14,270 bases of DNA from an uncultured Eubacteriales bacterium (GCA_900544965.1 UQXE01000040.1:1-14270); one strand, 5' to 3'. Counted from the stretch's first letter, positions 1 through 6,935 are shown. The notes: a model not told the origin generated them from the sequence alone. Program-made: numbers and translations.

Positions 1-39
1 TGACTTTTTGCGGAAGAGGAGGAGCAAGGGAGCGATGTG

Positions 40-73
40 AAAAATCCCCTAACCGTAAAACGGCTAGGGGATT
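40..73 (-). terminator. Rho-independent terminator of the tRNA-Arg gene
   Basis: Read on the minus strand, arms at 65-73 and 43-51 pair perfectly over 9 bp (AATCCCCTA/TAGGGGATT). After one mismatch a further CCG/CGG pair closes a TAAAA loop. The stem runs straight into a short T tract (plus-strand A run at 40-44). It lies about 27 nt beyond the tRNA 3' end, where a terminator for that gene is expected. Confidence 0.85.
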
Positions 74-100
74 GTGAGCAAAGCGGACTTTGCTCCGACG

Positions 101-176
101 TGGCGCGCCTGGCAGGATTCGAACCTGCGACCTACCGGTTCGTAGCCGGGCACTCTATCCACTGAGCTACAAGCGC
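101..176 (-). tRNA. tRNA-Arg (anticodon ACG), CCA encoded
   Basis: The 76-nt minus-strand sequence folds into a full cloverleaf: a 7-bp acceptor stem (GCGCTTG/CAGGCGC with one T-G pair), a GCTC D stem, a 7-nt anticodon loop CTACGAA, a 5-nt variable loop and a GCAGG/CCTGC T stem with TTCGAAT. The anticodon ACG (plus-strand 141-143) specifies arginine CGU; A34 is normally edited to inosine by TadA so that CGC and CGA are also read. The discriminator G is followed by a genomic CCA. The one irregularity is a C27-U43 mismatch at the top of the anticodon stem. The gene has its own promoter and terminator and so appears to be a single-tRNA unit. Confidence 0.97.
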
Positions 177-204
177 ATTCCATATCAATTTTGACGCTTC
201 AAAG

Positions 205-233
205 AGTATAGCGCATTGCGGTTAGGCTGTCAA
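205..233 (-). promoter_or_regulatory. Sigma-A type promoter of tRNA-Arg
   Basis: On the minus strand a perfect TTGACA -35 box (228-233) is separated by exactly 17 nt from a TATACT -10 box (205-210). Transcription would begin around position 198, about 20 nt ahead of the mature tRNA 5' end. This near-consensus core fits a strongly expressed stable RNA. Confidence 0.85.
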
Positions 234-280
234 GACGATTTTACCATTTGCTTTAAATAATGATCTATAGGGTATGAAGT

Positions 281-685
281 TCATGTTTTTTTTATAAAGC
301 TGTGCCCGCATTTTGTGCAGGTAATCCTGACCTTCCCCTTATTTTTGGGCACGCGCAGCTTTTGCGAGCATTGCGGGCAGGTGAAAAATCTGTAAACCTT
401 GCGCTGCTGGCTTTTGACCCTTGCTGCTCCAAGCGTGCGGCCGAACCATGACCTGATCTTATATATGAAGCCCATAAAAACATTCAGCTCCCTTTGCCTT
501 GCCGGTATATTCCTTGAAAAAATCCTTATCAGCGCCAGCACGAAAACAAGAGTGGAAAGCATGAACAGCATTCCGTATAAAACTGGGGATAAGGATGAAA
601 GCAGGATCGACGTCATAGAGAACAATATTCCCAGCGCTATAAGAACCCAATTTAAAGTGTCCTGCCCATAGCGTCCTTTAAGCAT
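281..685 (-). CDS. Small membrane protein with C-terminal zinc ribbon, function unknown
   Basis: This is a 134-residue protein. Residues about 11-31 and 35-55 are two hydrophobic stretches that look like a helical membrane hairpin. A basic linker follows (about 57-100), then a C-terminal zinc ribbon with CPQC (C103, C106) and CTKC (C123, C126). The ribbon resembles the short metal-binding tails on uncharacterised clostridial membrane proteins. A cytosolic ribbon could bind zinc, a nucleic acid or a partner, but nothing in the sequence decides this. The ATG at 683-685 follows an AAGGAAGGGA-like ribosome binding site. It starts 48 nt after the GH13 stop with no clear terminator between, so the two are probably co-transcribed. 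I do not recognise a named gene; the membrane topology is inferred from hydrophobicity only. Confidence 0.8.
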   Translation of the reverse strand: MLKGRYGQDTLNWVLIALGILFSMTSILLSSLSPVLYGMLFMLSTLVFVLALIRIFSRNIPARQRELNVFMGFIYKIRSWFGRTLGAARVKSQQRKVYRFFTCPQCSQKLRVPKNKGKVRITCTKCGHSFIKKT

Positions 686-733
686 AGATAAAATCCCTTC
701 CTTAAAATTCTTTCCTTGGAGTTCTTAAGCGTA

Positions 734-2674
734 TTAACGCTCCTGTTTAAGCAGCACCGCCGAGTAAGGAGGCAGAGCTAGTTCAATGCGGCCTTCGCGG
801 CAGCTAAAATGGTTCCCTGACAGCGCGTCGGCATATAACCCGTCGGGCGGAGCAATCCCGGGGTGCGGCCCTTGGGCAAAAGCGCCGGCTGAAACCGCCG
901 CCTTGATCTCATGGCCAGCTCTGTTGACCGCCGCTATTACGCAGTCCTTGCCATGCGACCTGATTATTGCAAACGCGTCGGCACACAGAGGCGCAATGGC
1001 GTACCAGCCGCGCTTCAACGCGGCGCTGCGTGCCCTAAGGCGCATGATATCCCTAAGTGCAGAAAACAGCTCCTTATCCTCGTCTCCCCAGGGAAACGTC
1101 GTGCGGTTGAACGGATCCGCCATGCCGGTCACACCCGCCTCATCCCCGTAGTATATACAGGGCACGCCAGGCATAGACGCCTGCAGGACCGTTGCGAGTA
1201 TCAGTCTGCGCTTGCCCAGAAGCGTCTGTTCCTCTGTAAGCGAATACTTTGCCTGCTGGTCCCGCGTAAGCGCGTCGCGATCCGGCGCGCCTCCAAGCGC
1301 GCTTAGAACTCTTACGGTATCATGGCTTCCCAGCAGATTCATCTGGGCGTATAAAAACGGTTCGGGGTAGTTTTCGCAAAGCGAACCAAGCCTTTGGTTA
1401 AGACCATACGCGTCGATGCGGCCTAGCAGGAAATCCAGTACTGCCGATCTAAACGGATAACCCATCGCGCCGTCCAGCTCAAAGCCGTCAACGTATTCCC
1501 GTCTGGCGCCCATGGAATGCTTGTTGGACGCGTCTTCCCACACCTCGCCCAGCAGCACGCCCTCAGGATCATTGCGCTTTATAGCGCCGCGCAGCATTTT
1601 AATAAAGCTGTCGGGCAGCTCGTCGGCAACATCGATGCGCCAGCTTGTCAGCCCGATTGCAGCCCAGCGCTCAAGCACCCTGCCGATAAACTCCATGTAT
1701 GAGGGCTCGGTTTCATCTATCTCCGGCAGCGTCTTAAAGCCCCACCAGCAGCGGTAATCGTCGGGATAGCGTTCAAAACTATACCATTTCCTGTACGGCG
1801 AATCGCAGTTTGAATATGCTCCAGTGCCTCCATACCGGCCATATCTGTCAAAATACACGCTGTCGTCGCCGGTATGGGAGAAGACCCCGTCAAGCATGAT
1901 GCGGATACCATACCCTTTAGCCTCGTACGCCAGCCGTTTTAGATCATCCTCAGAGCCGAGCACGGGATCGGTGCGCATGTAATCCGCGGTATTATAGCGG
2001 TGGTTTGATGGAGACTCAAATACCGGATTGAGGTATATGCATGTAACGCCAAGATCCTTCAAATACGGAAGCTTCTCGCGTATGCCTTCAAAGTCGCCGC
2101 CATAGAAGTCGCAAGGGTCGTAATCCTTCTCCCCAGGCAGGGGCAGATATAGCGGCGGCTCGTTCCATCCGCAATGCGCAACGGCCTTTCTTCCAAGCGC
2201 CCTGTGACAGCCGACGCGCCTAAGGCCGCCATTATCCGAGGAGCGGTTGAACCTGTCGGGAAATATCTGGTACATAACGCCCTCGCGGAACCATTCCGGC
2301 GTATTATAGTTTTGGTCGTATATGGTTATCTGATACGAATCAGGAGGATAGCTGCAGAGCGCGCCCTCACCGGTCCTCCCGCCGTAATATATGGGACCGT
2401 CTAAGGTATTGATTATAAAATAATACCAGACAAGGCCCGTGTGGCCGGGCATGACCGCTGTAAACGAAAAATCGGCGCAGCCGCACGAGTCATTTCTTTG
2501 TCCGTCCACTATGCGCTCACCGCCGTCTACCCACAGCCTGAGACTAACCGATTCACACCTGTCAAGCAGGGAACCGGATAACCTTATCGAAAGCCGCACC
2601 GTCCCGTTCGGATGCACAGCGCCGAAAGGTTTCCTGAACTCCAGCATGCGGGAGTTATGCAGGGCACAACGCAT
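734..2674 (-). CDS. GH13 alpha-glucan hydrolase (neopullulanase / amylopullulanase-like)
   Basis: This is a 646-residue cytoplasmic enzyme of glycoside hydrolase family 13, predicted to cleave alpha-1,4 and possibly alpha-1,6 bonds in maltodextrins, pullulan or glycogen-type oligosaccharides. The N-terminal ~120 residues form a beta-rich domain, followed by the barrel opening with MYQIFPDRF. Region I is DGVFSH, region II is WRID (nucleophile D348), region III is GEVW (acid/base E377) and region IV is SHD (D452), so the whole catalytic triad is present. The DGVFSHTGDD wording and the LPEID stretch recall clostridial GH13_39/GH13_20 members; the subfamily is uncertain. There is no signal peptide, so the substrate is intracellular or imported. 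The ATG at 2672-2674 was chosen over an upstream TTG at 2690-2692 because GGAGG sits 5 nt before it and inside the longer reading. A 50-nt gap leads to the zinc-ribbon gene. Confidence 0.93.
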   Translation of the reverse strand: MRCALHNSRMLEFRKPFGAVHPNGTVRLSIRLSGSLLDRCESVSLRLWVDGGERIVDGQRNDSCGCADFSFTAVMPGHTGLVWYYFIINTLDGPIYYGGRTGEGALCSYPPDSYQITIYDQNYNTPEWFREGVMYQIFPDRFNRSSDNGGLRRVGCHRALGRKAVAHCGWNEPPLYLPLPGEKDYDPCDFYGGDFEGIREKLPYLKDLGVTCIYLNPVFESPSNHRYNTADYMRTDPVLGSEDDLKRLAYEAKGYGIRIMLDGVFSHTGDDSVYFDRYGRYGGTGAYSNCDSPYRKWYSFERYPDDYRCWWGFKTLPEIDETEPSYMEFIGRVLERWAAIGLTSWRIDVADELPDSFIKMLRGAIKRNDPEGVLLGEVWEDASNKHSMGARREYVDGFELDGAMGYPFRSAVLDFLLGRIDAYGLNQRLGSLCENYPEPFLYAQMNLLGSHDTVRVLSALGGAPDRDALTRDQQAKYSLTEEQTLLGKRRLILATVLQASMPGVPCIYYGDEAGVTGMADPFNRTTFPWGDEDKELFSALRDIMRLRARSAALKRGWYAIAPLCADAFAIIRSHGKDCVIAAVNRAGHEIKAAVSAGAFAQGPHPGIAPPDGLYADALSGNHFSCREGRIELALPPYSAVLLKQER

Positions 2675-2679
2675 ACCCG

Positions 2680-2684
2680 CCTCC
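2680..2684 (-). promoter_or_regulatory. Ribosome binding site deciding the GH13 start
   Basis: GGAGG on the minus strand ends 5 nt before the ATG at 2672-2674. The longer TTG-initiated reading would place this site inside the coding sequence and has no comparable site of its own. Confidence 0.75.
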
Positions 2685-2704
2685 ATAATCAATTCTTAAC
2701 GATA

Positions 2705-2732
2705 ATTTTAGCACATTGTAAGCCCCTTACAA
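2705..2732 (-). promoter_or_regulatory. Candidate promoter of the GH13 gene
   Basis: On the minus strand TTGTAA (2727-2732) lies 16 nt upstream of TAAAAT (2705-2710), giving a leader of roughly 25 nt before the start codon. The spacer is mostly occupied by one half of an inverted repeat, so the promoter is probably regulated. The -35 and spacing are imperfect; an alternative -35, TTGCGA, lies further upstream. Confidence 0.45.
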
Positions 2733-2749
2733 TCAATGTCGCAACATTG
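2715..2749. promoter_or_regulatory. Two adjacent inverted repeats, operator candidates
   Basis: Two perfect inverted repeats lie side by side: ATTGTAAG-CCC-CTTACAAT (2715-2733) and CAATGT-CGCA-ACATTG (2734-2749). They share the half-site theme ACATTGT/ACAATGT. The first overlaps the candidate -35 box and spacer of the GH13 promoter. A repressor or activator of alpha-glucan use is the simplest reading. I cannot assign a known regulator. Confidence 0.5.
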
Positions 2750-2950
2750 TCACATTTAAAGCATGGATTTTTTACAGTGGCCATGGAAGCGGCCCGCAAA
2801 GCCGGTATCATGCGATAAATTATACAGGTTTCCCTTATAGAATGTATAGCCCGAGCCCGACATGAATCCGCCTGCCGACCGCGGGAGCTACGGAAATCAG
2901 GGGGCTTCAATACCGCATAACACGGAAACGATAAAATATATGATATGTTG

Positions 2951-2964
2951 AAGCGCCGGCGCTT
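2951..2964. promoter_or_regulatory. Perfect 14-bp palindrome touching the IMP dehydrogenase -35 box
   Basis: AAGCGCCGGCGCTT is its own reverse complement. Its last two bases are the first two of the TTGAAA -35 element at 2963-2968. The flanks also make a direct repeat of TTGAA on each side. The position suits an operator or a regulator contacting RNA polymerase at -35. The binding factor is unknown. Confidence 0.5.
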
Positions 2965-2991
2965 GAAATCTACCTCTTAAACCCGTATACT
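2963..2991 (+). promoter_or_regulatory. Sigma-A type promoter of IMP dehydrogenase
   Basis: TTGAAA (2963-2968) and TATACT (2986-2991) are separated by 17 nt. Transcription would start near 2998, leaving a leader of only about 26 nt before the ATG, too short for a riboswitch aptamer from this promoter. Confidence 0.8.
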
Positions 2992-3012
2992 TTGGTTCAA
3001 CATAATAAAAAT

Positions 3013-3018
3013 AGGAGG
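3013..3018 (+). promoter_or_regulatory. Ribosome binding site deciding the IMP dehydrogenase start
   Basis: AGGAGG lies 6 nt before the ATG at 3025. The same frame is open upstream to 2992, but an initiation there would fall at or before the predicted transcription start and has no ribosome binding site. Confidence 0.85.
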
Positions 3019-3024
3019 AAAACG

Positions 3025-4533
3025 ATGGCTTATTATTATGACGAACCCTCTCATACCTTCAGCGAATACCTTCTGGTGCCTGGGTATTCCTCAAGCGAAT
3101 GCATACCCGCCAACGTATCCCTTAAAACGCCGGTAACAAAATTTAAAAGGGGAGAATCGCCGGAGCTAAGCATAAACATTCCGCTTGTATCGGCCATTAT
3201 GCAGTCGGTATCCAACGACGGCATGGCGGTGGCCCTTGCGCGGGAGGGCGGAATATCGTTTCTGTATTGTTCGCAGTCCATAGAACAGCAGGCGGCAATG
3301 CTGCGTCGGGTAAAAAGCCATAAGGCCGGCTTTGTAATAAGCGATTCCAACATACGTCCCGACCAGACGCTCTCGGACATCCTTGAGCTGAAGGAGCGTA
3401 CGGGACACTCTACAGTGGCGGTTACGGACGACGGCACCCCGCGGGGAAGGTTTCTTGGGATAATAACCAGCAGGGATTACCGCGTAAGCCGCCTGAGCAG
3501 GGACACCAAGGTCAGCGAATTCATGACTCCTATAGAGCACATCATCCATGCGAAAGAGGGAATAAGCCTGAGCGAGGCGAACGACGTCATATGGGACAAC
3601 AAGCTAAACGCGCTTCCCATATTGGACGATGAACAGCGGCTGGTCGCCATGGTTTTCAGAAAGGACTACGATATACATAAAGAGAACCCGTATGAGCTGC
3701 TTGACTCGCACAAGCGCTACGTGGTAGGCGCGGGAATAAATACAAGGGACTATGCCGAGCGCGTTCCGGCCCTGGTTGAAGCGGGCGCGGACATCCTGTG
3801 CATCGATTCGTCCGAGGGATTTTCAGAGTGGCAGAAGAAGACCATAGAATTTATCCGCGCCAGATATGGCGATGATGTAAAGGTAGGCGCTGGAAACGTG
3901 GTTGACAGGGAAGGGTTCCGCTTCCTTGCGGACGCGGGCGCGGACTTCATAAAGGTCGGAATAGGCGGGGGATCGATATGCATAACCCGTGAGACAAAGG
4001 GGATTGGCCGGGGACAGGCTACCGCGGTTATAGAGGTTGCAAAGGCCCGCGACGAGTATTATGAAGAAACCGGAGTGTATGTCCCCATCTGTTCGGACGG
4101 CGGCATAGTGCATGATTATCATATAACCCTGGCGCTGGCGATGGGCGCGGATTTTTGCATGCTGGGCAGATATTTCTCAAGATTTGACGAAAGCCCAACG
4201 GCAAAGGTAATGGTAAACGGAAACTACATGAAGGAATATTGGGGAGAAGGCTCGGCGCGGGCGCGCAACTGGCAGCGCTATGACACCGGCGGCTCGGCCA
4301 AGCTGTCGTTTGAAGAGGGCGTGGACTCGTATGTACCGTATGCCGGACGGCTGCGCGACAACCTTGGAATAACCCTGAGCAAGATACGCTCAACCATGTG
4401 CAACTGCGGCGCGCTTTCAATACCCGAGCTTCAGCGCAACGCGAAGCTCACGCTTGTATCATCGGTAAGCATAGTCGAGGGCGGCGCGCATGACGTAATA
4501 CTTAAGGATAAAAACGTTAATCCAATACGCTGA
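3025..4533 (+). CDS. guaB: IMP dehydrogenase, Tritrichomonas-like type
   Basis: Oxidises IMP to XMP with NAD+, the committed step to guanine nucleotides, in the cytosol. The 502-residue chain is a (beta/alpha)8 barrel split by two CBS domains at about residues 100-220. The catalytic loop is GGGSICITRE with the nucleophile C319. D261 lies in the NAD-side strand, and the mobile flap carries R418 and Y419 (NWQRYD). From recalled sequence, length and key residues appear collinear with Tritrichomonas foetus IMPDH: C319, R418, K310 and E431 all fall at the same numbers. K310 and E431 are the residues linked there to weak mycophenolic acid binding. Typical bacterial GuaB is about 485 residues with a GPGSICTTR loop, so this is a distinct branch. 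It has its own promoter and ends in a strong terminator, so it is probably monocistronic. Confidence 0.95.
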   Translation: MAYYYDEPSHTFSEYLLVPGYSSSECIPANVSLKTPVTKFKRGESPELSINIPLVSAIMQSVSNDGMAVALAREGGISFLYCSQSIEQQAAMLRRVKSHKAGFVISDSNIRPDQTLSDILELKERTGHSTVAVTDDGTPRGRFLGIITSRDYRVSRLSRDTKVSEFMTPIEHIIHAKEGISLSEANDVIWDNKLNALPILDDEQRLVAMVFRKDYDIHKENPYELLDSHKRYVVGAGINTRDYAERVPALVEAGADILCIDSSEGFSEWQKKTIEFIRARYGDDVKVGAGNVVDREGFRFLADAGADFIKVGIGGGSICITRETKGIGRGQATAVIEVAKARDEYYEETGVYVPICSDGGIVHDYHITLALAMGADFCMLGRYFSRFDESPTAKVMVNGNYMKEYWGEGSARARNWQRYDTGGSAKLSFEEGVDSYVPYAGRLRDNLGITLSKIRSTMCNCGALSIPELQRNAKLTLVSSVSIVEGGAHDVILKDKNVNPIR

Positions 4534-4540
4534 CCAAGCT

Positions 4541-4570
4541 AAAACAAACAGCGCCTGCGCTGTTTGTTTT
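4541..4570 (+). terminator. Terminator after IMP dehydrogenase
   Basis: A perfect 14-bp inverted repeat, AAAACAAACAGCGC and its complement, has only CT between the arms. The plus-strand RNA ends in a U-rich 3' arm (TGTTTGTTTT), and the arrangement is nearly symmetric. It starts 8 nt after the stop codon and separates the gene from the HAD gene downstream. Confidence 0.85.
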
Positions 4571-4846
4571 AATAATGACTTGGCTCGTTTAAGTATGAAC
4601 CATCAGGGATTGTGCGGCTTAGGAGCGTAAGTTTTCAGCATACCGCCGCCCCGAGGGATCCCGCGGCGTTAACACGTTAACTCAAAGGGTCCTAATTAGC
4701 CGTACAGCCCGTTATGGACAATCTGACGCGGTAAAGCCTTAACACGCTTCGTGCGCCTGGCCCTATGCGAAGCCGGCGCCGCGTTATGAACAAAGCTGTA
4801 ACAGCCGGATTAAAGAAAAAACCGCAACACGATAAGGAGCTGAAGA
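4571..4846 (+). other. Gene-free stretch with small palindromes before the HAD gene
   Basis: No convincing coding sequence or near-consensus promoter was found here. It holds a tandem pair of GTTAAC palindromes 2 nt apart (4668-4681). At 4746-4779 there is a possible H-type pseudoknot: GCTTCG (4746-4751) pairs with CGAAGC (4768-4773), and the loop GCGCC (4753-4757) pairs with GGCGC (4775-4779). A promoter for the HAD gene must lie here, but I cannot place it. Confidence 0.35.
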
Positions 4847-5527
4847 ATGAAATACAAGGCCATATTTTTCGACCGTGACAACACCCTTACAAAAAGGAAC
4901 CCCGCTAAAATCGAATGGGAAAAGAGAACGATTGAGGGCTGGACAAAAAAGCCGTTTGTAATGAATCATGAGAAGGCGGCGGCCCTGCACGAGCTGGCGG
5001 GCAGGCCGGACGGAGGTTTTTACGACCTGGCTGAGGAGCGGCGCTTTTATATTCACTACTATCAGGTGCTGCTTAGCGAGGAGGGGGTAACCGAAAGCGT
5101 TAAGGAGAAGGCGGGGCTTTTGTTTACAAGACTGTGGTGCAAAAGCATCATTCCATACCCTGAAACAGTGGAGGTGCTTGAATACTTCAGGCAGAACGGA
5201 TACAGGATGGGCGTGATAAGCGATACCGCGCCGTCGCTGAGGGCGACGCTTGACGAGATAGGCCTGGCCGAATACTTCGACTGTTTTATTTGTTCGGACC
5301 TCATAGGCGCGATGAAGCCCGATCCCAAGATATATCAGGCCGCGTTAAAGGAGTTGAAAGTAGAGGCGCCGCAAAGCATATATGTCGACGGATATGACAT
5401 TGAAGCCAATGGCGCCAGGGCGCTTGGATTCACCGCGTTCAACATGGTTAGGGACGGGGAGCCGCGTAACAAATGGGAGATCAGCAACCTTAGGCAGCTT
5501 ATCGATTTTGTAAAAAACAGCGGGTAA
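4847..5527 (+). CDS. HAD-superfamily hydrolase (phosphatase), substrate unknown
   Basis: This 226-residue protein has all four HAD motifs. Motif I is FDRDNT, with nucleophile D9 and acid/base D11. Motif II is ISDT (S125). Motif III is the lysine in MKPDP (K157). Motif IV is VDGYD (D181, D184), which binds magnesium. Between motif I and about residue 100 lies a mostly helical C1-type cap, the part that normally sets substrate choice. The family hydrolyses phosphate from small molecules such as nucleotides, sugar phosphates or phosphoglycolate. The R in DRDNT and the aromatic, charged cap (for example FYIHYYQ) do not point to one of these. The ATG follows AGGAG by about 7 nt. It is followed 105 nt later by a Nudix gene on the same strand, so a shared role in nucleotide clean-up is possible but only inferred. 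Confidence 0.88.
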   Translation: MKYKAIFFDRDNTLTKRNPAKIEWEKRTIEGWTKKPFVMNHEKAAALHELAGRPDGGFYDLAEERRFYIHYYQVLLSEEGVTESVKEKAGLLFTRLWCKSIIPYPETVEVLEYFRQNGYRMGVISDTAPSLRATLDEIGLAEYFDCFICSDLIGAMKPDPKIYQAALKELKVEAPQSIYVDGYDIEANGARALGFTAFNMVRDGEPRNKWEISNLRQLIDFVKNSG

Positions 5528-5632
5528 AACGAGGGCGCGGGGCACGGCTGTCAACCCGAAGCGTTTCAATCCGGTATTTCAGTACGCCGGTAAACCAATA
5601 CATGGAGTAGAGCAAGAGGTAGGATATCTGGT

Positions 5633-6088
5633 ATGAGCAGAAGCGAAAAGGCTATATTTACATGCATGTGCATGGTGGAAAATCCTGACGGGAGTATTCT
5701 TGTACAGGACAGGGCAGGCGAGGATTGGCCTGGCGTGACATTTCCCGGAGGCCACGTTGAAAAGGGCGAGTCCTTTGTTGAAGCCGCCATACGGGAGGTG
5801 TACGAGGAAACCGGCCTTACGGTAAATAGCCCAAGGCTGTGCGGGATCAAGCAGTTTCAGACCGAGCGGGACGAAAGATACGTCGTAGCCCTCTTCAGAG
5901 CCGACAGCTACGTTGGCAATCTGCGCTCTTCGGATGAAGGCGAGGTGTTCTGGGTTAAAAAGGAGGAGCTTAAGGATTTAAAGCTGGCCAAGGATTTTCT
6001 TGATATGCTGGAGGTGTTTCTTAACGAGTCGGTCAGCGAGTTTTATTATTATAAAGAGGATGGGGAATGGCGGTATTCGCTGCTATAG
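5633..6088 (+). CDS. Nudix hydrolase, MutT/MutX-like 8-oxo-dGTP diphosphatase candidate
   Basis: This 151-residue protein has a textbook Nudix box: G40, five residues, E46, seven residues, then REVYEETGL (R54, E55, E58, E59, G61), which binds Mg2+ and cleaves a nucleoside diphosphate linked to X. The preceding DWPGVTFPGGHVEKGES wording and the LCGIKQFQ stretch resemble the MutX-type 8-oxo-dGTP diphosphatases of Firmicutes, which remove oxidised dGTP from the nucleotide pool. The single domain has no signal peptide. The start is ATG at 5633 with GAGGTAGGA upstream. The 105-nt gap from the HAD gene has no obvious terminator, so co-transcription is likely. The Nudix fold is certain; substrate is inferred from resemblance only. 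Confidence 0.92.
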   Translation: MSRSEKAIFTCMCMVENPDGSILVQDRAGEDWPGVTFPGGHVEKGESFVEAAIREVYEETGLTVNSPRLCGIKQFQTERDERYVVALFRADSYVGNLRSSDEGEVFWVKKEELKDLKLAKDFLDMLEVFLNESVSEFYYYKEDGEWRYSLL

Positions 6089-6190
6089 CCCGTCTGAGGA
6101 TATAAGCCAGACAGGGATTAAAATCATTTGACGGCCCTAGCGGAAGTAAATTTTTTTCTAGTATACCCATTTGCAAGATGACAAACCATA

Positions 6191-6219
6191 TGGCGAAATG
6201 CTCTGATTTGGAGTATAAT
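6191..6219 (+). promoter_or_regulatory. Weak promoter candidate before the second Nudix gene
   Basis: A perfect TATAAT (6214-6219) lies about 37 nt before the chosen start. Seventeen nt upstream is only TGGCGA (6191-6196), a poor -35 match. The surrounding DNA is clearly richer in A+T than the genes on either side. Confidence 0.4.
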
Positions 6220-6255
6220 TTTTTAGGATGTCTCAAGTGAATTATGGGGGTAAAA

Positions 6256-6744
6256 ATGGCTGATATATTATTCGAAACACAGAATTATATCTTTTCATAT
6301 CGTGTGGCAGGGATTTTAGCGCAAAACGGCAAGGTGCTGCTGCAAAAGCCGATAGACGACCCTGGCTTTGCCTTCCCAGGCGGTCATGTCGCATTTGGCG
6401 AAACGAACGAACAAACGCTAATACGTGAATTCAAGGAAGAAATCGGTGCGGATGTATTGGTTGGAGAACTGAAATGGGTGGCGGAAATTTTCTTTCCATG
6501 GCATGACAAACCCTGCCATCAGATTTGTCTATATTATGTGATCAACATTTTGCAAGATGGCAATATACCGGAAACAGATATATTTATCGGTGAGGGACGA
6601 ATCGAAGAACGAAAACCCAATATTGAATTTCACTGGGTTCCGTTTGATAAGGTGAAGGATATTAAGATCTATCCAACAAACGCCGCTGAACTCCTTGATA
6701 AACTCGGCGAGGGCGTACAGCACTTTATTTATAGAGAATCTTAA
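6256..6744 (+). CDS. Second Nudix hydrolase, substrate unknown
   Basis: This 162-residue protein has a complete Nudix box: G43, E49, then REFKEEIGA (R57, E58, E61, E62, G64). An IFFPW...CHQICLYY segment follows, as in Nudix enzymes that act on nucleotide or sugar-nucleotide diphosphates. It is not a close copy of the upstream Nudix protein: outside the box the two share little, so this is not a recent duplication. The start ATG at 6256 was preferred over an in-frame ATG at 6244 because GGGGG (6246-6250) sits 5 nt before it and would be inside the longer reading. The gene uses more A/T-ending codons than its neighbours, is preceded by an AT-rich spacer and followed by an unremarkable AT-rich gap, which hints at separate acquisition. 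Confidence 0.9.
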   Translation: MADILFETQNYIFSYRVAGILAQNGKVLLQKPIDDPGFAFPGGHVAFGETNEQTLIREFKEEIGADVLVGELKWVAEIFFPWHDKPCHQICLYYVINILQDGNIPETDIFIGEGRIEERKPNIEFHWVPFDKVKDIKIYPTNAAELLDKLGEGVQHFIYRES

Positions 6745-6902
6745 TGTATGCCTTATTGATGACCTAGCCTGAAAATGAAAAACATAAAGAGCAATAAAAA
6801 ACGGGAAAAGATGCGCAAATCCTTGATTTAAGCCGTCTTTTATGACGCTTACAGTAAGATATAATTCATAAAAATAACTGCTTATTAACTCTCCAGGGGT
6901 CC

Positions 6903-6925
6903 GGGCGGGCTTGCGCGGCCCGCCC
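6903..6925. terminator. GC-rich hairpin between convergent Nudix and hydF genes
   Basis: GGGCGGGC (6903-6910) and GCCCGCCC (6918-6925) pair perfectly over 8 bp with a 7-nt loop, 11 nt beyond the hydF stop codon. Neither strand has a good T tract (TTATAAA on plus, none on minus). It may be an inefficient terminator or an mRNA-end stabilising hairpin rather than a classic intrinsic terminator. Confidence 0.45.
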
Positions 6926-6935
6926 TTATAAAGGT

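Noticed and set aside
399..671. 90-residue plus-strand open frame opposite the zinc-ribbon gene
   Set aside because: The minus-strand reading has transmembrane helices, paired CxxC motifs and a ribosome binding site; the plus reading has none.
2700..3024. Purine or ZTP riboswitch upstream of IMP dehydrogenase
   Set aside because: A few fragments (ATATGATATG, CCGCCTG) recall these classes, but the conserved cores are missing and the promoter at 2963-2991 leaves only about 26 nt of leader.
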